Positions 18,583-26,790 of a stretch of DNA of 64,000 bases are shown here, piece after piece. Origin of the DNA: Pseudaquidulcibacter sp041917055 (lineage in GTDB: Bacteria; Pseudomonadota; Alphaproteobacteria; Caulobacterales; Aquidulcibacteraceae). The stretch covers positions 310,001-374,000 of the forward strand of contig JAYRYJ010000001.1 in NCBI GenBank assembly GCA_041917055.1, given 5' to 3'. The position numbers and the translations under genes are program-made. The notes under the pieces were generated by a model, which was given only the letters and a program-made list of their open reading frames with translations, searched no databases and was not told the DNA's origin. Positions within the stretch are counted from its first letter, which is position 1, and each line of letters begins with the position of its first letter.

Positions 18583-19011
18583 ATGAAATTGACGTCTAGA
18601 GGTTTGATAGGTGTAATAATTGCTTCGGCTGTATTAATGACAGCCGGCGATGTTTGCGCGCAACAAGCTGTTTCAGACCGTTCAACTGCCCCATGGTATG
18701 AAAGATTCACTTTCGGTAGTGAATTTAAATCCAATGCAAATGCTTGGACTCCTCGCGGTGAAACCAAGGCAACAATTAAAGTTTCGCCAAAATCAAAATG
18801 GGGTGTAACTTTCGGCATGGAAGTTCAACCAACCCATCCGAATGATTTCAATAAAGGCCAAACTAGCGCCGGCGCATTTTATGATTTCACCAAAAATTTC
18901 CGAATTGGCGGTCAAGTCGTTGTTCCAGAACCGCAATTCAATGCCGCTGATCCTAACAAAAAGAAAAAGAACAGCCCGGGCGTTAAAGTGGAATCTGCTT
19001 TCAGATTCTAG
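18583..19011 (+). CDS. ntrZ: NtrZ-like periplasmic protein
   Basis: A 142-residue exported protein. A signal peptide (MKLTSRGLIGVIIASAVLM, with likely cleavage after VCAQ near residue 26) is followed by a mature part with WYERFTFGSEF, PKSKWGVTFGM, SAGAFYDFTKNFRIGGQV and the C-terminal VKVESAFRF. This pattern matches the NtrZ family of Caulobacterales. NtrZ is known in Caulobacter as a periplasmic inhibitor of the histidine kinase NtrY. The C-terminal Phe and amphipathic strands also resemble small beta-barrel-like envelope proteins, which is an alternative. No ntrY/ntrX genes are nearby. A candidate CtrA box lies upstream. Confidence 0.65.
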   Translation: MKLTSRGLIGVIIASAVLMTAGDVCAQQAVSDRSTAPWYERFTFGSEFKSNANAWTPRGETKATIKVSPKSKWGVTFGMEVQPTHPNDFNKGQTSAGAFYDFTKNFRIGGQVVVPEPQFNAADPNKKKKNSPGVKVESAFRF

Positions 19012-19177
19012 GTTTTTTCCTCGTTTCTCCGAACTATAATCCGCCAAATTGTAAAAAAAACCAGACTTTTTGACATTTATAGCGTTTTATCAAACCTCAT
19101 TCTTGCAGAAAAAGAATTTCGGGTTCAACAGGCAATTTTATTGCGGATTGTGCGTTGCGAGCTAGTAAAGCGCCGCG

Positions 19178-19290
19178 CCTAAAAATGGGTGTCAAGAATT
19201 AAAGCGTAGCGTCTCTTGACGCCCAGTTTTAGGTAAACACAAATGTTATAGGTCTTTATAGCGAACCTTCCCATAACCTTCCCCAACCAA
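19178..19290 (-). repeat. A-B dispersed element, copy 1 (reverse, hairpin A decayed)
   Basis: Hairpin B is intact: arms of about 20 bp at 19178-19197 and 19214-19233, opening CCTAAAAATGGG, with the conserved GTCAAG/CTTGAC core and the loop core GCGTAGCG. Hairpin A (19249-19290) is recognisable only as AGGTCTTTAT plus CCCATAACCTTCCC, so this copy looks degenerate. It lies downstream of the ntrZ-like gene, between convergent genes. Confidence 0.7.
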
Positions 19291-19350
19291 TGCACTCAAT
19301 TGCGGTAAACAACTAGTTCTTATTATTCCCAAAAGTTAGTTATCTGATCC

Positions 19351-19797
19351 CTAAGGTTCAAGAACCACCATAAATACCGCAAACATCATTAGTAAGAACG
19401 GCATTTCATTGATTATGCGATAGAAAACATGATTCAATGGTCGCTTAGAATTTTCAAAATCTGTTTGCCATTTTCCATAAAACATATGGATTATTGTAAT
19501 CAAAACTACGGCGCTTAATTTGCCCCACATGAAATGATTATTCAAAAACTCCATACCGCCACGCGCATAAATGAGGCAGATTCCCAAAACCCAAACCACC
19601 AACATTGATGGATCCATAATGAATCTGAAAAGTTTCTTTTCCATGGTTTTAAGGGTTTCGTCGGTTTGGGTTCCGACCTCAATTGCTGAATGATAGACAA
19701 AGATTCGCGGCAAATACATTAGACCCGCCATCCAAGCAATTACCGCGATAATATGTAAAGCCCGAAAAACTTGGTAATTTTCCATTAGAAAATTCAT
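19351..19797 (-). CDS. hemJ: Protoporphyrinogen IX oxidase HemJ (CopD-like)
   Basis: A 148-residue inner-membrane protein with four hydrophobic segments, of the HemJ/CopD-like family that oxidises protoporphyrinogen IX to protoporphyrin IX. The first helix ends RALHIIAVIAWMAGLMYLPRIFVYH, which includes the conserved His used for haem ligation. The GKLSAVVLITIIHMFYGKW helix carries a further conserved Lys/His. The ATG overlaps the hemH stop (ATGA, 4 bp). It is last in the operon hemE-hemH-hemJ, which gives consecutive late steps of haem synthesis. The chromosomal position next to the origin matches Caulobacter relatives. Confidence 0.92.
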   Translation of the reverse strand: MNFLMENYQVFRALHIIAVIAWMAGLMYLPRIFVYHSAIEVGTQTDETLKTMEKKLFRFIMDPSMLVVWVLGICLIYARGGMEFLNNHFMWGKLSAVVLITIIHMFYGKWQTDFENSKRPLNHVFYRIINEMPFLLMMFAVFMVVLEP

Positions 19798-20756
19798 TTT
19801 TGCCCCATTTCAATTTTTTCGATTATCAATTGCGAAAGCGAATTAATAAAATCCTTATCGCAATTAATTGTATCGGCGCGCGCGAAAAACTCTATCCCCA
19901 ATTTATGCGCCAACTCTCGATATTCGACATCCAATTCGACCAAAGTTTCAATATGATTGGAAACAAATGCAATCGGATAAATAATAATGCCGATTTTGTC
20001 GCGCGCGGCACGAATAATTTCATCTTCTGTTGATGGACCAAGCCATTTTAAAGGCCCGACTTTTGATTGATAACAAACGATAGTCTCAAAATTTGGCGGC
20101 AAAATCTCTTTTATTGCATTAGCGGTTTCATTAATTTCCTTTTCATAAGGATCACCATTATCAATAATTTTTTGTGGCAAACCATGGGCAGAAAATAAAA
20201 CACGAACTTTTTGAGGGTTTCCTAAACCATCCCATTCCTTGATGATAGAATTAACCGCACCACTAATAAAACCAGATAATAAAGGAAAATTCTTTATTGT
20301 TTTCGACTTGGTTTTAGAAAAACGCGCCCAATCGTCCAAACTTGAACCCGTCGTAGTGCATGAATAATGGGGATAAAGCGGTAAAAGAATAGTCTCATCG
20401 GGGTCGAACTCTGCGACCTGCTTTGCGGTTTCCTTGGCAAACGGTTTCCAATAACGCATTGAAATAAAGACTTTAACTTCATCGTCCGGCAATAGTGAAG
20501 AAACCTGTTTTTCAATAGCCTCGGCCTGTAAAATAGTATTTTTTAAAAGTGGCGATGAACCACCCATAATTTCATACAAAGGTTTGGCTTTAGGTGCGCG
20601 AAGTGTCGAAATCAAAAAAGCGATAGGCAGGCGCAAAAACCAAGGTAAATCAATTATTGCCCTGTCTGAAAAAAGATTTCTTAGAAAGGGCTTTATATTG
20701 TCTGTATTGTCAGGCCCGCCAAGATTAAACAAAACAATCGCTATTTTACGCCCCAT
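19794..20756 (-). CDS. hemH: Ferrochelatase
   Basis: A 320-residue enzyme inserting Fe2+ into protoporphyrin IX. It starts with the family pattern VLFNLGGPDNTDNIKPFLRNLFSD and has GGSSPLLKNT (45-60), LLPLYPHYSCTTTGS, and LFSAHGLPQKIIDNGDPY containing the conserved catalytic His. The conserved acidic helix corresponds to FVSNHIETLVELDVEYRELA. No Fe-S cysteine tail is seen, as usual for proteobacteria. It begins 1 bp after hemE and overlaps hemJ by 4 bp. Confidence 0.96.
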   Translation of the reverse strand: MGRKIAIVLFNLGGPDNTDNIKPFLRNLFSDRAIIDLPWFLRLPIAFLISTLRAPKAKPLYEIMGGSSPLLKNTILQAEAIEKQVSSLLPDDEVKVFISMRYWKPFAKETAKQVAEFDPDETILLPLYPHYSCTTTGSSLDDWARFSKTKSKTIKNFPLLSGFISGAVNSIIKEWDGLGNPQKVRVLFSAHGLPQKIIDNGDPYEKEINETANAIKEILPPNFETIVCYQSKVGPLKWLGPSTEDEIIRAARDKIGIIIYPIAFVSNHIETLVELDVEYRELAHKLGIEFFARADTINCDKDFINSLSQLIIEKIEMGQK

Positions 20757-20757
20757 T

Positions 20758-21789
20758 TTATCCCCGTATTTGCTTTATCATTGCTTCTACGTTTGAAATC
20801 GGGGTTGATGGTGTAATTCCATGCCCAAGATTAAAAATATGCGGACCAAGTTTTGCGACTTCAAGAATTTTATCAACCGAGCGCCTTAAATAATCCCCGC
20901 CAGCAATCAAAACATAAGGGTCTAAATTCCCTTGGATACAGACATTATTTCCCAACTCAGCGCGCGTTTTTGCCAAGTCACAGGCTATATCAAGGCCAAT
21001 TGCGTCAATTCCAGTTCTTTCGAAATAATCTTTAGCCCTATGCGATGCGCCGCGCGGAAAACCAATAATTCTAGCGCTTGGATTTAATTCTCTAAGACGA
21101 TTAACAAGTTTTCGGGTTGGATTTATTACCCATTCTTCAAACGAAATATCGTTCAAATCCTCGGCCCAGCTTTCAAAAATCTGGACGACATCAGCACCGG
21201 CCTTTAATTGATTATTCAAATGAACTGCTAGGGATTCGATAAGAATATCAAAAAGCCTTGTCATAAATTCAGGATTTTGAAAGGCAAAAGTCTTGGCATC
21301 ACTTCTATCGCCGCCTTTTCCTTGAATAATATAGGTCGCCAAAGTCCAAGGTGCGCCGCAAAACCCGTAAAGAGCCTGGTCTTGGTTGATCTGAGCCTTT
21401 ACTCTTTCAATCGCTTCATAGACCGGATTAAGCCTTAATTCGAATTTATCAAAAGAAAGGCCTTTTAAAGATTCTTCGTCCCTAATTGGCGAAAGAATTG
21501 GGCCGACACCTTCTTTAAAATCCACAAATTGACCCAAAGCATGTGGAACCACCAAAATATCAGAAAAAATTATTGCGGCATCAATATCATATCGCCTTAC
21601 AGGTTGGAGTGTCGCCTCTGCTGCTGCTGCCGGTGAATAACAGAAATCCAAAAAACTCTTATTTTTAGCCCTTAATTCACGATATTCAGGCAAATGCCTG
21701 CCTGCCTGTCTCATCATCCAGATGGGAAGTCTTTCTTCCTTATTCCCCTCAATTGTTCTTATCAATAATGGCTTATCGGAAATTTTCAA
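20758..21789 (-). CDS. hemE: Uroporphyrinogen decarboxylase
   Basis: A 343-residue enzyme that converts uroporphyrinogen III to coproporphyrinogen III. The signatures PIWMMRQAGRHLPEYRELR (23-41), the active-site ITRFSDIL-equivalent AIIFSDILVVPHALG, and GFCGAPWTLATYIIQGKG are present. The C-terminal FNLGHGITPSTP motif is intact. First gene of the minus-strand hemE-hemH-hemJ operon, reading away from the probable replication origin. In Caulobacter crescentus hemE also borders the origin, and its promoter lies within it. Confidence 0.97.
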   Translation of the reverse strand: MKISDKPLLIRTIEGNKEERLPIWMMRQAGRHLPEYRELRAKNKSFLDFCYSPAAAAEATLQPVRRYDIDAAIIFSDILVVPHALGQFVDFKEGVGPILSPIRDEESLKGLSFDKFELRLNPVYEAIERVKAQINQDQALYGFCGAPWTLATYIIQGKGGDRSDAKTFAFQNPEFMTRLFDILIESLAVHLNNQLKAGADVVQIFESWAEDLNDISFEEWVINPTRKLVNRLRELNPSARIIGFPRGASHRAKDYFERTGIDAIGLDIACDLAKTRAELGNNVCIQGNLDPYVLIAGGDYLRRSVDKILEVAKLGPHIFNLGHGITPSTPISNVEAMIKQIRG

Positions 21790-22071
21790 AATACATTCTC
21801 TATATAAATTAAGGAATAATAATAATTAGTAAGGTGGATAAAAATGAAATTTTCGGACTTACTAACATAGAGATGGTTTGTTGCCAAAACTTGTTCACAG
21901 TTTATGAACAGGGAGGTGGTTTTTATAAAACTAAGTAATAAGTTTTTGCGTCGGCAACTTTCGAGTAAATTGTTTTAACGCTAGTAATTTTGGGAAGCGT
22001 CATAATATAGAGAACCATGGCTATTGAACGAAAGATAGGGTTGAGTTTCATTTGATGTCATAAAGGCTTAG

Positions 22072-22178
22072 GAAGGCCTTTATGGGCAGGCTTGCCATAA
22101 CGGCCTTCTTCAATTGTGTTTGTGAAAATGTGAATGTAAAGGGACGCTTCGCTCTTCGCTCTTGACATTCACTTTTTC
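22072..22178 (+). repeat. A-B dispersed element, copy 2 (origin-proximal)
   Basis: Hairpin A: arms starting GAAGGCC and ending GGCCTTC (22072-22108) with the TTATGGGCA/TGCCATAA core. A short CAATTGTG-type linker follows. Hairpin B at 22124-22178 has arms GAAAATGTGAATGT and ACATTCACTTTTTC and the loop core CGCTTCGCTCTTCGC. It is followed about 70 bp later by a C module. Confidence 0.85.
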
Positions 22179-22247
22179 GAGACTGTCAAATCAAAGGCTT
22201 TGTCTTCCAGAAAATCTATATTTCCCTTTATTCTTCAACGGTGGGAT

Positions 22248-22366
22248 GCGTGTTAGTCAAGCCCTTTACCGAAGGCGCGCGTAGCGCGGGGCTTTACTAA
22301 CACGCAGCGCACTCTAACAATTGATCTTTCTTTTGCGACCGAAACTGTGTTTCGGCAAAAAAGAAA
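22248..22366 (+). repeat. C module, copy 1 (origin-proximal)
   Basis: The first hairpin pairs 22248-22264 (GCGTGTTAGT, AAGCCC) with 22289-22305 (GGGCTTTACTAACACGC), with the loop core GGCGCGCGTAGCGCG. The second hairpin centres on CCGAAAC/GTTTCGG (22339-22355), framed by TTTCTTTT and AAAAGAAA. An A-rich tail of the type AAATAAAACAAAAAAC follows. Confidence 0.85.
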
Positions 22367-22613
22367 ATAAAACAAAAAACAAACAAACTGGTTAGACTAA
22401 TTAATTTATTGAGCCATGAAGTGAAAAACGCGGTGAAAGTCCTTTAGTTTATTTAAAGATAAAACTTGTTATCGCCACAAAAAAAACGCCGCTTGGTTTC
22501 TTATTGTGGATAAGTCCCAAAAATATTTATCCAAAATTAACCATATCCACCGCCTGCGGATAAATTGTGGATAGATTCATTAATGAGATTAATAAATCCG
22601 CTGAAAAATTTCT

Positions 22614-22628
22614 TTAATAATCTCTTAA
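22614..22628 (+). promoter_or_regulatory. Candidate CtrA-binding box in oriC
   Basis: TTAA-TAATCTC-TTAA followed by CC fits TTAA-N7-TTAAC. It lies between DnaA-like boxes, as CtrA sites do in Caulobacter Cori. The sequence TTAACCATAT at 22625 is repeated at 22537. Confidence 0.55.
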
Positions 22629-22645
22629 CCATATTTATTCACAGC

Positions 22646-22676
22646 CTGTTAATAAGTATGAAGACTTTATTAACAG
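22646..22676. promoter_or_regulatory. Perfect 10-bp inverted repeat just upstream of ppsR
   Basis: CTGTTAATAA (22646-22655) and TTATTAACAG (22667-22676) are separated by 11 bp and end 13 bp before the ppsR start codon. It could be an operator or an origin-associated protein site. The spacing suits a dimeric DNA-binding protein. Confidence 0.5.
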
Positions 22677-22689
22677 AGCAAATCCGCAA

Positions 22690-23517
22690 ATGCCAAATAA
22701 TATATATATAAACGTCCATTTGGTTTCCGATTCCACCGGGGAAACAATCAATGCTATATCGCGAGCCGTAACACCTTTATTTGAAGGTGTGACGCCACTT
22801 GAAAGATCTTATTATCTTGTGCGTTCAAAGCGCCAATTAGACAAGGTTTTGGACGAAATCGAGCTAAGACCGGGACTAGTATTATTTACAATTGCGGCGC
22901 AAGATTTGCGTGATGAATTAGAACGCCGTTGTAAACAGGCCGACATTCCATGCATGGCGCTTCTTGATGGCGTTTTGAATTTCTTTTCGCGTCATTTGGG
23001 CATTGTGCCGCGCGTTAAAACCGGTTCGAAACAGGCTTTGGACGAAAATTATTTTCGCCGCATTGGGGCTATGAATTACACAATGAACCATGATGACGGG
23101 CAATTGGTTTATGAATATGAAGAGGCAGACATAGTCTTGGTCGGCGTAAGTCGAACCTCTAAAACACCGACTTCAATTTATTTAGCAAATCGTGGATATA
23201 AAACTGCGAATTACCCATTGGTCTATGGCGGGCAAATCCCGCAGGAATTGTTGGAATTAAAAAAGCCACTTGTTGTCGGGCTTAAAGTTTCGCCCGATAG
23301 ATTGATTACCATAAGAACCAATCGGCTTTTAAGCCTTAATGCTGATTCCAATTCCGATTATATTGACGAAGATTCGGTGCGCGAAGAAGTAGTATTCGCA
23401 AATCGCCTGTTTGAAAGACAAAATTGGGAAGTCATTGACGTGACACGGCGCTCAATCGAAGAAACTGCGGCGGCAATAATGAATATTTATGAAACCAAAA
23501 GGCGCAATAATGGCTGA
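22690..23517 (+). CDS. ppsR: Pyruvate, phosphate dikinase regulatory protein-type kinase/pyrophosphorylase (PPSR/PDRP, DUF299)
   Basis: A 275-residue bifunctional serine/threonine kinase and phosphotransferase of the DUF299 family, which switches PEP synthase or pyruvate phosphate dikinase on and off by ADP-dependent phosphorylation. The opening HLVSDSTGETI (10-20), the P-loop-like GVSRTSKTPTSIYLA (about 152-166) and the C-terminal EVIDVTRRSIEETAA are family hallmarks. Whether the partner is PpsA or PpdK cannot be told. It is the first gene right of the origin, the equivalent of the first annotated Caulobacter gene, and starts an operon with maf, which overlaps its end. Confidence 0.93.
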   Translation: MPNNIYINVHLVSDSTGETINAISRAVTPLFEGVTPLERSYYLVRSKRQLDKVLDEIELRPGLVLFTIAAQDLRDELERRCKQADIPCMALLDGVLNFFSRHLGIVPRVKTGSKQALDENYFRRIGAMNYTMNHDDGQLVYEYEEADIVLVGVSRTSKTPTSIYLANRGYKTANYPLVYGGQIPQELLELKKPLVVGLKVSPDRLITIRTNRLLSLNADSNSDYIDEDSVREEVVFANRLFERQNWEVIDVTRRSIEETAAAIMNIYETKRRNNG

Positions 23518-24106
23518 TTTGATTTTAGCATCCGGCTCAAAAATCCGCCAAAAATTGCTTAATGAAGCGGGTGTTGAATATAAAGCAATCACGCCCATGG
23601 TTGACGAGGAAAATGCAAAAATTTCCTTGCGCGCCGAAGGTCTTAGCCCGTCATTACAGGCTCATGAATTGGCAAAATTAAAAGCCATAAAAATTTCGCA
23701 AAAATATCCGCAATCTTTTGTTATTGGTTGCGATCAAATGCTTTCGCTTAATAATAAAGCCTTTGACAAAGCGGCAAATATGCTAGAGGCCAAAGAAAGG
23801 CTTAGAATATTTTCCGCTAAAACCCATTTTTTATGCAATGCTTTGGTAATTTACCAAAATTCGAATTTGGTTTTTCGCTATGATTGTTCACCCAAACTAA
23901 AAATGCGACCGATAAGTGATGAATTTATTGATTTCTACCTTGAACAATGTGGAGAAGAAGTCCTCAATTCCGTTGGGTGCTATCAATTAGAAGGTCTGGG
24001 TTCACAGCTTTTTGAGAAAATAGAGGGCGATTATTTCTCAATTTTGGGATTGCCGCTTTTGGAATTAATGTCATTTTTACGCGAAAATGGTTTAGTTCGG
24101 GTTTGA
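23510..24106 (+). CDS. maf: Maf-family nucleotide pyrophosphatase
   Basis: The start is ATG 23510 (MADLILASGSKIRQ), giving 198 residues; it overlaps ppsR by 8 bp. The Maf signature LILASGSKIRQKLLNEAG, the conserved KA.KISQKYPQSFVIGCDQML block and the CYQLEGLGSQLFEKIEGDYFSILGLPL C-terminus are present. Maf proteins hydrolyse canonical or modified nucleoside triphosphates and can slow septum formation. Which subfamily (dTTPase/UTPase or m7GTP type) cannot be decided confidently. Next gene aroE starts 1 bp after its stop. Confidence 0.92.
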   Translation: MADLILASGSKIRQKLLNEAGVEYKAITPMVDEENAKISLRAEGLSPSLQAHELAKLKAIKISQKYPQSFVIGCDQMLSLNNKAFDKAANMLEAKERLRIFSAKTHFLCNALVIYQNSNLVFRYDCSPKLKMRPISDEFIDFYLEQCGEEVLNSVGCYQLEGLGSQLFEKIEGDYFSILGLPLLELMSFLRENGLVRV

Positions 24107-24107
24107 A

Positions 24108-24962
24108 ATGAATAAAATAAATGCCTCTACAGAAATTTACGGTGTTTTTGGCAATCCGGTTCGCCATTCCAAATCACCATTAATCCATAATGCCTGGATA
24201 CAGGATTTTGGAATTAATGCTGTCTATTTGGCGTTTGAACCATCTGAACAAGATTTTGAAACCTGTTTTCAAGGCTTAAAACAGGCAGGGTTAAAAGGTG
24301 CCAATTTCACAACCCCGTTTAAAGAAAGAGCCGCCAATCTCGCCAATCAAAAAGGCCTGATGGTCGCCAATATTAATGCGGCAAATACTGTAAAAATTGA
24401 AAACGATAAAATAATAGCCGAAATAACCGATGGTGCGGGCCTTTTGTGCGATTTAGATTATCGCCAAAAAGGAATTGTGGAAAACTCAAAAGAAATAAGT
24501 GTTTTGGGCGCGGGCGGTGCAGCAAAAGGCTTGATTTGTGAATTAATAGGGACCCCGCCCGAAAAAATTAATGTCATAGCGCGCGATATGACTAAAATCA
24601 CAAGACTAATCTCTGAAATCGGGCAATTCCTTGATATTTCTAAACTTAATCCAGTTTTATGGGACGAAAAAGGCGCGGCCTTTGGCAATTCTCAGATAAT
24701 AATTAATGCGACTTCATTGGGTCTGGCGGGAAATGGCGATTTGGATTGCGATTTTTCGCAATGCCAAAGAGACACTTTAGTTTATGACATGATTTATTAT
24801 CCGCCGGAAACAAAGTTCTTGGCAAATGCGCGCCAAAGCGGTCTCAAAACACTTAATGGATTAGGAATGCTGGTCGGGCAGGCGGCAATTGCTTTTGAAT
24901 TTTGGTTTGGCGAAAAGCCGGATTTTGCCAAAGCCTTAAAAAGGCTGTCAGAAAATGATTAA
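24108..24962 (+). CDS. aroE: Shikimate dehydrogenase (NADP+)
   Basis: A 284-residue enzyme reducing 3-dehydroshikimate in the chorismate pathway. The shikimate-binding GNPVRHSKSPLIHNAW (15-30) and FTTPFKERA with the catalytic Lys of the N-terminal domain are clear, with Asp in the DGAGLL segment. The NADP-binding loop GAGGAAKGL follows. INATSLGL and the C-terminal NGLGMLVGQAAIAFEFW complete the family pattern. Position between maf and coaE is the conserved origin-side order. It overlaps coaE by 8 bp. Confidence 0.95.
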   Translation: MNKINASTEIYGVFGNPVRHSKSPLIHNAWIQDFGINAVYLAFEPSEQDFETCFQGLKQAGLKGANFTTPFKERAANLANQKGLMVANINAANTVKIENDKIIAEITDGAGLLCDLDYRQKGIVENSKEISVLGAGGAAKGLICELIGTPPEKINVIARDMTKITRLISEIGQFLDISKLNPVLWDEKGAAFGNSQIIINATSLGLAGNGDLDCDFSQCQRDTLVYDMIYYPPETKFLANARQSGLKTLNGLGMLVGQAAIAFEFWFGEKPDFAKALKRLSEND

Positions 24963-25542
24963 AGTCGGTCTTACCGGTTCAATTGGCATGGGAAAATCGA
25001 CAGTTTGCGATTTTTTCCGCAAATTGGGTGCAAAAACCTGGTCTGCTGACAATGCGGTTCACCGATTATATGAAAAAAACGGTGCAGCGATTGCACCAAT
25101 TTCCAAAGTTTTTCCAAGCGCAATTTCTGCAACAGGCAATATAGATCGTCAAATCTTGTCACAATTAATCATAAAAGAACCAAAATTGGTCGAAATATTG
25201 GAAAAAATCGTTCATCCTTTGGTAAAAGCGGATCGTGAAAAATTTATTCAAGAAAACACAAACGAAAAATATGTGATTTTGGACATACCATTATTGTTTG
25301 AAACCAATTCGCAAAGCCAATTTGATAAAATTATTGTCGTCGATTGTGACTTGGAAACCCAAAAGCAAAGGGTTATGGCACGTAAAGGCATGACAAAAGA
25401 AAAATTCGAAATTATTATCGCCAATCAAATGCCAAACCATTTAAAAACTGCCAAAGCGGACATAATAATTGACACAAATCGTGCTTTAAGCGAGATAGAG
25501 GGATTGGTAAGTCAAATCCACAAACAGCTTTTGGACCTATAA
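24955..25542 (+). CDS. coaE: Dephospho-CoA kinase
   Basis: A 195-residue kinase performing the last step of CoA synthesis. The P-loop GLTGSIGMGKST is at residues 5-16, ADNAVHRLY gives the conserved Asp, and VHPLV, DIPLLFE and the LID-type Arg segment VMARKGMTKE are all as expected. It overlaps aroE by 8 bp and its stop codon directly abuts the dnaQ GTG start. Confidence 0.95.
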   Translation: MIKVGLTGSIGMGKSTVCDFFRKLGAKTWSADNAVHRLYEKNGAAIAPISKVFPSAISATGNIDRQILSQLIIKEPKLVEILEKIVHPLVKADREKFIQENTNEKYVILDIPLLFETNSQSQFDKIIVVDCDLETQKQRVMARKGMTKEKFEIIIANQMPNHLKTAKADIIIDTNRALSEIEGLVSQIHKQLLDL

Positions 25543-26253
25543 GTGCGCGAAATAGTTTTCGATACCGAAACCACGGGTTTAGACCCTTTTAATGGCGATA
25601 AAATCGTCGAAATCGGTATGGTTGAATTAATTGATTATCTGCCAAGTGGGAATGTATTTCACACCTATATAAATCCATTGCGTGATATGCCGATAGAGGC
25701 ATTTCGGGTTCATGGCCTTTCATCACAATTTCTTTCCGATTTTCCGACTTTTGGCGATCCGAAAGTTTGCGATGCAATGTTGGAATTTATGGGTGACGCG
25801 CGCTTAATCGCCCATAATGCAGAATTTGACCGCAAATTCATCAATGCGGAGCTGTCAAATATCGGCCTGCCCGCAATTCCGATTGAGCGTGTAACAGACA
25901 CTTTACAGCTTGCCAAAAAGAAATTCCCGGGCGCACCGGTTTCATTGGACGCATTATGCCGTCGCTTTGGCATAGATTTGAAAGACAGAACTCTGCACGG
26001 CGCCTTATTGGATGCGCGCCTTCTTGCTGATGTCTATTTAGAATTAATGGGCGGCCGCGAAAGAAGTTTTGGTTTTGAGCCACAAGGGCATAATAATAAT
26101 ATAGAATCAGATACCGGACTATCAGCCCAAAAAATCGAAAAAATCGGCATAAGACCCAAGAAACTCGCGCCTCGAATTAGTGCGGAAGAAGCGAAAAACC
26201 ACGAAATTTTCATTTTGTCCTTGGGTGAAAACGCCTTTTGGCTAAAAAACTAG
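25543..26253 (+). CDS. dnaQ: DNA polymerase III subunit epsilon (3'-5' exonuclease)
   Basis: A 236-residue proofreading exonuclease. The DnaQ motifs are Exo I FDTETTGLDP (residues 6-15), Exo II IAHNAEFDRKFIN and Exo III HGALLDARLLADVYLEL. The C-terminal region that binds the alpha subunit is short, as usual. The start is GTG immediately after the coaE stop. The gene ends convergently with the SH3 gene. In Caulobacter secB follows dnaQ here; it does not in this window. Confidence 0.94.
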   Translation: MREIVFDTETTGLDPFNGDKIVEIGMVELIDYLPSGNVFHTYINPLRDMPIEAFRVHGLSSQFLSDFPTFGDPKVCDAMLEFMGDARLIAHNAEFDRKFINAELSNIGLPAIPIERVTDTLQLAKKKFPGAPVSLDALCRRFGIDLKDRTLHGALLDARLLADVYLELMGGRERSFGFEPQGHNNNIESDTGLSAQKIEKIGIRPKKLAPRISAEEAKNHEIFILSLGENAFWLKN

Positions 26254-26262
26254 AGTCCGGAC

Positions 26263-26790
26263 TCAAACGCCCCAAGCATCAATCGCGCGAATCCAGCCGC
26301 TAAACTTTCCAATTTTGATTTTTCGCCAACCTGGCTCCTGCCCGATAATTACTGCAATTGTATTATTGGCAATTTTTGCAATCACTTGCGATTTTTCATT
26401 GGCTTTTGAATATAAAATCGCGCTTGGCATTCCGTTTGCGGGGCGAATTATTAGGGTTCGTTTTCCAGCAAGGCGGTCCTTTTTAATCCATACGATTGTT
26501 CCGTCGGGATCCTCAATTTTTCGCCATAAATCGGTTTCAGCGATAATTTTTACAGGCAGACCTTGTTTGCGATAAACGAATTTAATCGGGTATTTTTCGT
26601 CAGGGCCTGTGCGACCATTAACCTCATCAGATTTTAGTGAAACAAAGCGCGGAACAGGAAGACCGGAAGGCGTATCAGTGCGCGCAATCACATTTTCAGG
26701 AACCGATGAAACCTCCTGCGCCATTGCATTTTGCATGCAAAACACAGTCATCAAAACCGAAAAAGCAATCCAAAATATGCGCACTTTCAA
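26263..26790 (-). CDS. Exported SH3-domain protein
   Basis: A 175-residue protein with an N-terminal signal peptide (cleavage likely after NAMA, about residue 24). The mature part has two bacterial SH3-like repeats: VNGRTGPDEKYPIKFVYRKQGLPVKIIAE...WRKIEDPDGTIVWIKKDRL, then ...VIAKIANNTIAVIIGQEPGWRKIKIGKFSGWIRAID. This matches the DUF1058/SH3_4 family of exported alphaproteobacterial proteins, which probably bind cell-wall peptides in the periplasm. Such genes often lie next to a 2-hydroxyacid dehydrogenase, as here, divergently across a 700-bp gap. Specific function is unknown. Confidence 0.82.
   Translation of the reverse strand: MKVRIFWIAFSVLMTVFCMQNAMAQEVSSVPENVIARTDTPSGLPVPRFVSLKSDEVNGRTGPDEKYPIKFVYRKQGLPVKIIAETDLWRKIEDPDGTIVWIKKDRLAGKRTLIIRPANGMPSAILYSKANEKSQVIAKIANNTIAVIIGQEPGWRKIKIGKFSGWIRAIDAWGV

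Larger units (their letters stand above)
21790..22689. other. Probable chromosomal replication origin region (oriC) between hemE and ppsR
   Basis: A 900-bp gene-free gap. The right-hand 190 bp hold a cluster of DnaA-box-like 9-mers: TGTGGATAA (22505-22513, perfect on the minus strand), TTATCCAAA (22527-22535), TGCGGATAA (22555-22563), TGTGGATAG (22566-22574) and TTATTCACA (22635-22643), the last four each one base off consensus. They flank a very AT-rich stretch (22590-22640) suited to unwinding. A CtrA-type box lies at 22614, a second TTAACCATAT half-site at 22537, and a GANTC site at 22574. The left part carries an A-B-C repeat set. The hemE | ppsR position is that of Caulobacter Cori. Confidence 0.85.
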
